Assembly (NCBI GenBank): GCA_018609665.1
Contig: JAHENN010000295.1
Coordinates: 1-5,148, forward strand
From: Haloarculaceae archaeon
GTDB taxonomy: Archaea > Halobacteriota > Halobacteria > Halobacteriales > Haloarculaceae
Direction of reading: 5' to 3'
Length of the DNA stretch: 5,148 nucleotides
Each line of letters starts with the position of its first letter. The first letter of the stretch is position 1. The notes beneath the pieces were generated by a model. The model made no database searches and had not been told where the DNA came from. It saw only the letters and a list, made by a program, of their open reading frames with translations. A program made the position numbers and the translations under genes. This document shows, piece after piece, positions 1-4,892 of this stretch.

Positions 1-392
1 ACGGTGTCGAGGAACTCCTCGAACAGCTCGTCGACGGAGTCGGCGCCGTCCTCGAGGTTGGTCTCGAACTCCTCGAGGGCGTCGGTCTGGGTCTCCTCGA
101 AAGTGTCGAGCTGCTCGACCAGCGTCTCCCGCAGGTCGGCGACGACGGCCTGGTCGCCGGGGACGGCGGCCTCGACGGCGTCGAAGGACGTCTCCACGCC
201 GGTCCGGACGAGGTCGCTGCTGCGCTCCTGGACGTCCCGGACCGGGCCGACGACCTCGACGGTCCGCTCGTTGACGTCCCGCTGGAACTCGACGGTCCGC
301 TCCAGCACGTCGTGGGTCTGTTCGATGGCGCTGCGCTGCAGGTCGAAGGCTGCCGTCACCGGCGAATCGGAGTCGCTCTCGTTCTCGCTCAT
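1..392 (-). CDS. Acidic helical coiled-coil-like hypothetical protein (N-terminal part)
   Basis: This is the first 130 codons of a protein whose C-terminus lies beyond the left window edge. It starts MSENESDSDSPVTAAFDLQR and continues as an almost uninterrupted run of predicted amphipathic helix, rich in Glu, Asp, Val, Leu and Arg, with very little Gly or Pro apart from V-x-G-P near residues 48-50 and V-P-G near 77-79. It has no signal peptide, no membrane segment and no cysteine. ERTVE occurs twice, 11 residues apart (31-35 and 42-46), suggesting hendecad coiled-coil periodicity. The ATG is favoured because GGAGGT lies three bases upstream and the coding bias begins here. The overall look (about 20 residues of disordered acidic head, then long helices) recalls phasin-like or other amphipathic surface proteins of haloarchaea, but that is only resemblance; I do not recognise a named family. 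It is divergent from the DUF429 gene. Confidence 0.85.
   Translation of the reverse strand, partial: MSENESDSDSPVTAAFDLQRSAIEQTHDVLERTVEFQRDVNERTVEVVGPVRDVQERSSDLVRTGVETSFDAVEAAVPGDQAVVADLRETLVEQLDTFEETQTDALEEFETNLEDGADSVDELFEEFLDT
255..302 (-). repeat. 15-bp exact direct repeat, 33 bp apart, inside a coiled-coil gene
   Basis: CTCGACGGTCCGCTC occurs at 255-269 and again at 288-302. The offset of 33 bases is exactly 11 codons, and each copy encodes the ERTVE pentapeptide on the minus strand. It reflects an 11-residue helical repeat in the protein rather than a mobile or regulatory repeat. Confidence 0.7.
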
Positions 393-395
393 CGT

Positions 396-401
396 ACCTC
401 C
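396..401 (-). promoter_or_regulatory. Shine-Dalgarno site of the coiled-coil protein gene
   Basis: On the minus strand GGAGGT ends three bases (ACG) before the ATG at 392. It matches the GGAGGTG complement of the archaeal 16S rRNA tail, though the spacing is short. It supports the chosen start and implies a transcript with a 5' leader, which would need the promoter at 451-460 rather than the closer element at 420-426. Confidence 0.5.
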
Positions 402-415
402 CGCTACACCCCCGA

Positions 416-460
416 CGAACATAAGTCTTGCCCTTCAATACCATCTGGTGCCATATAACT
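416..460 (-). promoter_or_regulatory. Candidate promoter elements for the leftward gene
   Basis: Two TATA-like elements read toward the leftward gene. The distal one, AGTTATATGG (460 to 451), would start transcription near 428 and leave a leader of about 36 bases that contains the GGAGGT site. The proximal one, ACTTATGTTCG (426 to 416), is centred about 30 bases before the ATG and would give an almost leaderless transcript. The Shine-Dalgarno favours the distal element; the sequence alone does not settle it. Confidence 0.45.
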
Positions 461-476
461 ACACTCAGTGTCATTA
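456..476. promoter_or_regulatory. Imperfect 21-bp dyad, possible operator in divergent region
   Basis: The perfect core is ACACT-C-AGTGT at 461-471. Two mismatched bases further out on each side, the symmetry resumes as TAA (456-458) and TTA (474-476), so 8 of 10 possible pairs match. It overlaps the A/T-rich TATA-like stretch at 453-458 and lies between the two divergent genes. That position and symmetry suit a dimeric winged-helix regulator. The regulator is unknown and chance cannot be excluded. Confidence 0.35.
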
Positions 477-507
477 ATCGACTGGTCGGGCGGCGGGTGC
501 CCGCAGG

Positions 508-521
508 TTGAAGCACTTATG
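508..521 (+). promoter_or_regulatory. Haloarchaeal BRE/TATA promoter of the DUF429 gene
   Basis: TTGAAGC (508-514) resembles a TFB-recognition element and is followed directly by ACTTATG (515-521). The TATA-like hexamer is centred about 26 bases before the ATG at 545, the usual geometry for a leaderless haloarchaeal transcript starting at or next to the A of the start codon. No Shine-Dalgarno is seen before 545, which is consistent. Confidence 0.7.
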
Positions 522-544
522 TCCGTGCTGCGAGTGATAGGGGC

Positions 545-1282
545 ATGGCGAAGCACGTCGGGCTCGCGCGGGCCTCGCGTGGGTGGTTCGGCGTGGTGTT
601 CGGCGACGCCGGCTGGGAGACGGAGCTGTTCCCGTCGGTCTGGAGCCTCTGGAAGTACCACAGCGACGCAACGCAGGTCGTCGTCGACGTCCCGGTCGGG
701 CTCCCGAGCGACGGGCGGCGGCGCTGCGACGTGGCGGCCAGCGAGCGGCTCGAGAGCCGCCGGGGCGTCCTCTACGCCCCCGTCCGGCGGGCCGTCTACC
801 AGGAGACGTTCCCGGAGGCGGCGGCGGTCAACGAACGCGAGGCCGGCTTCGGCGTCCAGCGGCGGGCCTGGAGCGCGGTGCCGCACATCCGCGAGGTCGA
901 CGAACTGCTGGACATGTACCCCAGCGCCCGCGACCGGGTCGCCGAGACCCGACCGGCGGTCTGCTTCCAGGCGATGGACGACGGGGCGGGCCCGCCCGAC
1001 GCCGACCGCCGCCGGGAGCTGCTCGCGGCGGCACACCCCGACGCGGCGGCCGTCTACGACGAGGCCGTCGAGCGGTACACGACCCCGGCGCACGCGCCGG
1101 CCCTCGGGAGCGCCGACGTCGTCGCGAACGCCCTCGTCGCGGCCGTCACCGCCGAGCGGACCCCCGACCGGTGTCTGACGCTGCCGGCGGCGCCGCCGAC
1201 CGACGAGCGGGGCCTCCCGATGCGGATCGTCTACCCCTCCGACACCGAACAGGTCCGGCTGTCGGCGCTGGAGGACCGCTGA
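545..1282 (+). CDS. DUF429 family protein (RNase H-like fold), probably catalytically degenerate
   Basis: A 245-residue acidic protein that I assign to DUF429 (COG4923, predicted nuclease with RNase H fold) from its order of landmarks: an N-terminal strand ending RGW (12-14), VVVDVPVGLP (45-54), GRRRCD (57-62), the GVQRRAW...IREVDELL stretch (103-122), ETRPAVCF (134-141), a late helix ADVVANALVAAVTA (190-203) and a C-terminal PTDERGLPMRIVY segment. The length is normal and complete for the family. From memory, relatives usually read GVD in the first strand, ExHPE in the middle and DDVLDAL in the late helix. Here these are GLA (Ala8), ETRPA (Arg136, Ala138) and DVVANAL (Asn195), so several candidate catalytic or core residues are missing while Asp48, Glu134 and Asp191 remain. 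The start is fixed by the leaderless promoter 26 bases upstream. The biological role of the family is not established. The TIM-barrel gene follows after 59 bases on the same strand. Confidence 0.9.
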   Translation: MAKHVGLARASRGWFGVVFGDAGWETELFPSVWSLWKYHSDATQVVVDVPVGLPSDGRRRCDVAASERLESRRGVLYAPVRRAVYQETFPEAAAVNEREAGFGVQRRAWSAVPHIREVDELLDMYPSARDRVAETRPAVCFQAMDDGAGPPDADRRRELLAAAHPDAAAVYDEAVERYTTPAHAPALGSADVVANALVAAVTAERTPDRCLTLPAAPPTDERGLPMRIVYPSDTEQVRLSALEDR

Positions 1283-1287
1283 GGCCC

Positions 1288-1320
1288 GCGGCCGCCGGCC
1301 GCCGGCGCCGGGGTTTTGCC
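1288..1320 (+). promoter_or_regulatory. GC dyad plus TTTT tract: weak terminator and/or promoter
   Basis: Between the DUF429 stop and the next ATG lie a 7-bp perfect dyad, GCGGCCG-C-CGGCCGC (1288-1302), a second palindrome CCGGCGCCGG (1302-1311) and then TTTT at 1314-1317. Stem followed by T tract could end the DUF429 transcript. The same GTTTTGCC is centred about 26 bases before the ATG at 1342, where a leaderless haloarchaeal promoter would put its TATA box, so it may instead start the next transcript. Both readings are weak. Confidence 0.35.
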
Positions 1321-1341
1321 GCTGCGCCCCCACCCGTCCGC

Positions 1342-2085
1342 ATGGAGATCGGCGCGTCCGTCGGGCCGTACCTCGACCGCATCGGGTCGCTGTCGTCGTT
1401 CGACTTCGTCGAGTTCGCCCTCGGCGAGGGCGAGGTGCCACTGTCGTCGTTCGACGCCGCCGCGGTCGGCGACCGCCTCGACCGCGCGGGCCTCGACGGT
1501 GTCATCCACCTGCCGTACCGGCAGCCGCTGTCGACGCCCGTCGACCGCATCAACGAGGCGACGCTGTCGTACCTCGACGACGTGCTCGCGGCGGCCGCAC
1601 GCGCGGGCGCCGAGACCGCAGTCGCCCACCCGAGCGCCCGCGGCGCCGGCCACGAGACCGAGCGGCTGACCCGGCGGGTGTCGGCGCTGCGAGAGCGGGC
1701 GGCCGACCACGGCGTGACCCTCTGTCTGGAGACGGTCGGTCACGCCGGCGGCCTCGGACTCGGCCGCGTCGGCACGCTGGCCGACCGGGCCGGCGCCGCC
1801 GTCTGTCTCGACGTCGGCTACGCCTACCTCGAGGCCGACGTCGGGGGTATCCGCGAGTTCCTCGCCTCCTACGGCGACACCGTCGCCCACCTGCACGTCC
1901 ACGGCGCCCGCCGGCGGGGAGACACCCACATTCCGGTCGGGAGCGGCGACGTGCCGTACGACGAGATCGGCCCGCTGGTTGCCGACGCCGCGCCGGAGGC
2001 GACGGCGACCGTCGAGGTGTTCACAGACGACCGCGACCACCTGCGGGACTCCGCCGAGCGGTTCCGCGCGGCCGTCGACGGGTGA
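1342..2085 (+). CDS. Sugar phosphate isomerase/epimerase-like TIM-barrel protein
   Basis: A 247-residue protein of the xylose isomerase-like / AP endonuclease 2 TIM-barrel superfamily (COG1082 type). Barrel-strand landmarks appear in order: IHLPYR (55-60), VAHPS (94-98), CLETVGH (128-134), CLDVGYAY (155-162), HLHVHG (183-188), DTHIPVGSGDVPYDEI (194-209) and VEVF (224-227). Likely divalent metal or catalytic ligands are Glu130, Asp157, His185 or His187, and Glu225. In endonuclease IV and sugar isomerase relatives a His normally sits three residues after the Asp (LDxxH); here it is Tyr160. The G-x-G-D-V-P-Y/F-x-E/D-I pattern is typical of sugar phosphate epimerase relatives. The substrate cannot be inferred. 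The ATG at 1342 is chosen because homology and the G/C-third bias begin there; the same frame is open much further upstream, antisense-like within the DUF429 gene. Its stop lies 8 bases from the convergent RNase H gene stop. Confidence 0.88.
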   Translation: MEIGASVGPYLDRIGSLSSFDFVEFALGEGEVPLSSFDAAAVGDRLDRAGLDGVIHLPYRQPLSTPVDRINEATLSYLDDVLAAAARAGAETAVAHPSARGAGHETERLTRRVSALRERAADHGVTLCLETVGHAGGLGLGRVGTLADRAGAAVCLDVGYAYLEADVGGIREFLASYGDTVAHLHVHGARRRGDTHIPVGSGDVPYDEIGPLVADAAPEATATVEVFTDDRDHLRDSAERFRAAVDG

Positions 2086-2093
2086 CGGCGCGG

Positions 2094-2747
2094 TCAGCCG
2101 CCGGGGCCGAGCGCCGCGATGTCGGCGCCGACGGTCGCTCGCGGGTCGGCCGGATTCGGGTCGTCGTCGGCCAGATGCGTCCACTCCGCTGCCGGCAGCC
2201 CAGACAGCAGGTCGGCGACGGCCACGCTGTAGGCCCGACACGACGGCATGCACGACGCCTCGCCCCAGACGTCGTCGACGACCGTCATCGAGTCGATGCG
2301 GACCTCGACGGCCGTCGGGGCACAGCGGGCCGACAGGGCCTCGAGCCCCAGCTGTAGCGCCGCGTACTCGGCGACGTTGTTGTCCGTCCGGGCGCCGACC
2401 GGCCGGCCGAGCCGGGCGACGGTCGCCTCGCCGACCCGGACGACGGCGCCGGCGCCGGCCGGCCCCGGGTTGCCGCGGGAGCTGCCGTCGACGTACAGCA
2501 CGACCCGCGAGCCCGTCGCGGCGGGCAGCCGGTCGGGCGACTCCGGGGCGGCGTCGGCGGCGTCGTCGAGCGCCGCTCGGAGCGTCGCCGCGTCGGTGTC
2601 GCCGAATACGCCGCCGAGCCCGGGAACGGCGGCGTCGATGGCCTCGACGGCCGGCGCGAGCTCGTAGCCGTACAGCGCCAGCACCTCGTCGACGCGGGCC
2701 GCCAGCGGCGACATCGGCTCCGCCGGCAGCCGCGGGCCGTCGGTCAT
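2094..2747 (-). CDS. rnhA: Ribonuclease HI family protein (type 1 RNase H)
   Basis: A 217-residue protein with an N-terminal extension of about 80 residues and a C-terminal type 1 RNase H domain. The domain shows YVDGSSRGNPGPAGAGAVVR (85-104), TDNNVAEYAAL (121-131), VRIDSMTVVDDVWG (149-162) and a late PNPAD (197-201). The expected acidic tetrad can be placed as Asp87, Glu127, Asp152 and Asp201, so catalysis looks possible: hydrolysis of the RNA strand of RNA:DNA hybrids using Mg or Mn. The basic handle of bacterial RNase HI is absent, as in other archaeal type 1 enzymes, and an N-terminal extension is also known for the Halobacterium enzyme. Oddities are a shortened N-to-D spacing near the last Asp and Cys166/Cys170 next to the third motif. 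The ATG at 2747 has GGTG seven bases upstream. It lies 21 bases downstream of the photolyase stop on the same strand, so it is probably co-transcribed. Haloarchaea often carry more than one RNase H, and this may be a secondary copy. Confidence 0.87.
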   Translation of the reverse strand: MTDGPRLPAEPMSPLAARVDEVLALYGYELAPAVEAIDAAVPGLGGVFGDTDAATLRAALDDAADAAPESPDRLPAATGSRVVLYVDGSSRGNPGPAGAGAVVRVGEATVARLGRPVGARTDNNVAEYAALQLGLEALSARCAPTAVEVRIDSMTVVDDVWGEASCMPSCRAYSVAVADLLSGLPAAEWTHLADDDPNPADPRATVGADIAALGPGG

Positions 2748-2768
2748 GTTCGAGCACCCGGCGGGCGG

Positions 2769-4298
2769 CTACAGCTCACCGTGGCTCTGCTTGCGCCGGA
2801 GCTCCGCGACGCGCTCCTTGATGTCGGCCATCTCGCCGCTTTCTTGCTTGGAATCGACGTGGCTGTACATCAGCCCCATCCGGTGGTTCGACCGGAGCTG
2901 TCCTTCGTTTCTGTCGAGGAAGTCCCAGTACAGTGCGTTGAACGGACACGCCCGGTCGCCGGTGTCCTTCGTCTTGTAGTAGCGGCAGTCGCCGCAGTAG
3001 TCGCTCATCCGGTCGATGTAGTTCGCCGAGGAGACGTACGGCTTCGAGGCGAAGACGCCGTCGCCGTACTGGCCCATCTCGACGACGTTGGGCGTCGTCA
3101 CCCAGTGGTAGGCGTCGACGTAAGTGGCGTTGAACCACTCGTTCAGCTGCGACGGCTCGACGCCCCACAGCGTCGCGAAGTTCGCGAGCACCATCAGCCG
3201 CTGGATGTGGTGGGAGTAGCCCCGCTCGTGGACGTCCTCGACGGTCCGGCGGAGACACTCCATGTTCGTCTCGCCGCTCCAGTAGAACTCCGGGAGGTCC
3301 TGCGGCGCCGACAGCTGGTTGGCCTCGTCGAGCCCCGGCATCGCGTGCCGGTAGACGTGCCGCATGAACTCCCGCCAGCCGATGAGCTGCCGGATGACGC
3401 CCTCGACGGAGTTCAGCGGGACGTCGTCCCGCTCGTGGTAGGCCGCCTCGATTGCCTCGACGGCCTCCATCGGGTGCAGCAGCCCGAGGTTGATCGACGA
3501 GCCGAGCAGGGCGTGGGCCATCGCCCAGTCGTCGCTCCGCATCGCGTCCTGGTAGGGGCCGAACTCCGGCAGCCGGACGTCGACGAAGTGTTCGAGCCGG
3601 CGTTGGGCCTGCCGGCGGGTGACCGGCCAGACGAGCTCCTCGTCGGCCCCCCAGGTGTCGAACTCCTCGGCGACCCACGCGCTCGTCTCGGCCGTCAGCT
3701 CGTCGTGGTCGAGCTCCAGCACCGGCGGCGACTGCCAGTCCTCGGGCGGGAACTCCTGGTTCTCGTCGTCGTAGTTCCACTCCCCGCCGACGGGGTCGCC
3801 GTCGTCCATCAGTACGCCCGTTTGCCGGCGCATCCACCGGTAGAACGTCTCGTGTCTGAACGGCTCCCTGTCGGTCTCGTTGGCCCACCGGTCGAACGCC
3901 TCGCGGGTGCCGACGAACAGCTCGTTCGGCACCGTCTCGAGCGCGCCGCCGGCCGCCTCGACCAGCTCCGCGAACGTCTCGGCGCTGCGGTGGCTCGGCG
4001 AGCGCATCTGCACCAGCTCGTCGTCCGGGTGTCGCTCGAAGTACGTCTCCAGGCCGTCGCCGAACGTGTCGGCCTTGATGTACTCGACGTCGTAGCCCCG
4101 CTCGCGGAGCTCGTCTCTGAACTGCCGCATCCCGGCGAAGACGATGGTCAGCTTGTGGTGGTGGTACCGCTTCCGCCGGGCGAAGTCGTGGGCCTCGATC
4201 AGCAGCACACGCGACCCCTCCGGCGCGCGGCCGACCGGCCCGACCGCCGGGTGGAGCTGCGTTCCGAGCACCCACGGCACCCTGTGTTCGTCCGCCAT
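2769..4298 (-). CDS. FeS-containing cryptochrome/photolyase (PhrB/CryPro-like, predicted (6-4) photolyase)
   Basis: A 509-residue protein of the FeS-BCP/CryPro group (COG3046, 'deoxyribodipyrimidine photolyase-related'). These flavoenzymes carry FAD, a 4Fe-4S cluster and, in characterised members, a ribityllumazine antenna; Agrobacterium PhrB repairs (6-4) photoproducts in UV-damaged DNA using light. The N-terminal Rossmann part begins VPWVLGTQLHP (7-17), and the family signature KRYHHHKLT is at 43-51. The four cluster cysteines are Cys348, Cys435, Cys438 and Cys451; the C-x2-C-x12-C spacing equals that of PhrB (Cys438/441/454). The active-site YSHHIQRLMVLANFA (361-375) and the YVSSANYI FAD-domain motif (421-428) are intact. 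The length matches PhrB. The ATG at 4298 is preferred because homology starts just after it; an in-frame GTG at 4337 would add 13 unconserved residues. RNase HI follows 21 bases downstream and the PPOX-like gene is divergent. Substrate specificity is inferred from family. Confidence 0.93.
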   Translation of the reverse strand: MADEHRVPWVLGTQLHPAVGPVGRAPEGSRVLLIEAHDFARRKRYHHHKLTIVFAGMRQFRDELRERGYDVEYIKADTFGDGLETYFERHPDDELVQMRSPSHRSAETFAELVEAAGGALETVPNELFVGTREAFDRWANETDREPFRHETFYRWMRRQTGVLMDDGDPVGGEWNYDDENQEFPPEDWQSPPVLELDHDELTAETSAWVAEEFDTWGADEELVWPVTRRQAQRRLEHFVDVRLPEFGPYQDAMRSDDWAMAHALLGSSINLGLLHPMEAVEAIEAAYHERDDVPLNSVEGVIRQLIGWREFMRHVYRHAMPGLDEANQLSAPQDLPEFYWSGETNMECLRRTVEDVHERGYSHHIQRLMVLANFATLWGVEPSQLNEWFNATYVDAYHWVTTPNVVEMGQYGDGVFASKPYVSSANYIDRMSDYCGDCRYYKTKDTGDRACPFNALYWDFLDRNEGQLRSNHRMGLMYSHVDSKQESGEMADIKERVAELRRKQSHGEL

Positions 4299-4353
4299 AC
4301 CGTACTGCGGGGTCTCACCGACGACCGGTGCGGTCACTACCGTAGCCTGGGGC

Positions 4354-4368
4354 GTGACTCACTTAGCA
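4354..4368 (-). promoter_or_regulatory. Candidate promoter of the photolyase gene
   Basis: On the minus strand TGCTAAGTGAGT covers the only A/T-rich hexamer in the divergent region. It would start transcription close to 4337, leaving a leader of about 39 bases before the preferred ATG at 4298, or a leaderless GTG start at 4337. GTGA-C-TCAC, a perfect 9-bp dyad at 4354-4362, abuts it. Support is positional only. Confidence 0.35.
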
Positions 4369-4394
4369 GGTGCGGTCGTCCGGGGGGCCGTCGC

Positions 4395-4421
4395 CGGAAC
4401 CGAAGCGGCTTCGTCGTTCCG
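4395..4421 (+). promoter_or_regulatory. 27-bp interrupted dyad over the PPOX-like gene promoter
   Basis: The inner perfect dyad is CGAAGC-G-GCTTCG (4401-4413). It is flanked by outer arms CGGAAC (4395-4400) and GTTCCG (4416-4421), with only TC unpaired at 4414-4415, so 12 base pairs match. The CCGAAGCGGCTTCG stretch is centred about 30 bases before the ATG at 4437, where haloarchaeal BRE and TATA elements sit, and resembles a CGAA-n-CTT promoter for a leaderless transcript. It could therefore be core promoter, operator or both. The binding factor is unknown. Confidence 0.45.
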
Positions 4422-4436
4422 TGCCGTGACCCGGAC

Positions 4437-4886
4437 ATGACCGACGCGGACGACGCGGCGCGAGAGCGGGCCCGGCGGCTTCTGGCGACGGCGGACACCT
4501 GCACCCTCGCGACCGCCGCGCCGGACGCGACCCAGGCCGCGACCGTCCGGTTCGTCGCCGACGACGACCTCGACGTCTACGTCACCACCGGGTCGACCTA
4601 CCGGAAGTACCGCAACATGACACGGAATCCCGACGTCGCCGTCGTCGTCGACGGCGACGACAACCTGCAGTTGGAGGGCACCGCGACGGAGGTCGGCGGC
4701 GAGACGGCCGCCTTCGTCCGGCGGCGGTACGTCGAGAAGTACGGCCCGAGCCCCTACCTCACGAACGACGACAGCGTCTTCTTCGAGATCGCGACCGACT
4801 GGGCCCGGCTGCTCGTCGACGGCTCGTTCCCGCCGACATACGAGATGGTGCTCGGCGAGGGCGAGACGGCGCCGCACGGCGACTGA
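4437..4886 (+). CDS. Pyridoxamine 5'-phosphate oxidase-like FMN-binding split-barrel protein
   Basis: A 149-residue protein of the PPOX-like split-barrel superfamily (general stress protein 26 type, COG3871). A short N-terminal helix (5-18) leads into the TCTLATAAPD strand-turn (21-30), the TVRFVADDDLDVYVTT hairpin (36-51), the flavin-phosphate region TYRKYRNMTRNPDVAVVV (54-71, with Lys57 and Arg59 as candidate FMN phosphate contacts), and QLEGTATEV (78-86). The C-terminal part, VFFEIATDWARLLVDGSF, forms the closing strands. Such proteins are small homodimeric cytoplasmic flavin- or F420-binding proteins; true PLP biosynthesis is unlikely because the substrate-binding C-terminus of PdxH is missing. 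The reaction is unknown. The ATG at 4437 matches the start of homology and a promoter-like element about 27 bases upstream. It is divergent from the photolyase, so the two predicted flavoproteins share a control region. Its stop is 6 bases from the stop of the converging gene. Confidence 0.88.
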   Translation: MTDADDAARERARRLLATADTCTLATAAPDATQAATVRFVADDDLDVYVTTGSTYRKYRNMTRNPDVAVVVDGDDNLQLEGTATEVGGETAAFVRRRYVEKYGPSPYLTNDDSVFFEIATDWARLLVDGSFPPTYEMVLGEGETAPHGD

Positions 4887-4892
4887 CGCCGG

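Noticed and set aside
1283..1311. GC-only repeat of GCCG units as a short tandem repeat or recombination site
   Set aside because: Such runs are common by composition in this DNA and the units are irregular; only the dyad plus T tract merits mention.
404..1441. A long minus-strand open frame across the DUF429 gene and the divergent region
   Set aside because: Arg/Pro/Gly-rich shadow of the DUF429 coding strand with no recognisable motif, and it would run through two promoters.
1231..2757. A 508-codon minus-strand open frame covering the TIM-barrel and RNase H genes
   Set aside because: It overlaps two genes with clear family motifs in other frames, and its translation is low-complexity Arg/Gly.
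2769..4298. Classical CPD photolyase or eukaryote-type cryptochrome
   Set aside because: The four FeS cysteines with PhrB spacing and the HHIQRLMVL active-site motif place it in the FeS-BCP/CryPro class instead.
4299..4337. In-frame upstream GTG start for the photolyase
   Set aside because: It would add 13 residues with no family counterpart before the conserved WVLGTQL strand. It is kept only as an alternative because a TATA-like hexamer lies about 26 bases before it.
2781..4886. A 701-codon plus-strand open frame antisense to the photolyase and in frame with the PPOX-like gene
   Set aside because: The upstream part is the complement of a well-conserved photolyase and shows no domain; its low-complexity Val/Arg/Asp content is what GC-rich antisense frames produce. 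Only the part from 4437 shows homology.
4437..4886. PdxH, the pyridoxine phosphate oxidase of PLP synthesis
   Set aside because: At 149 residues it lacks the C-terminal substrate-binding segment of PdxH; only the generic flavin split-barrel pattern is present.
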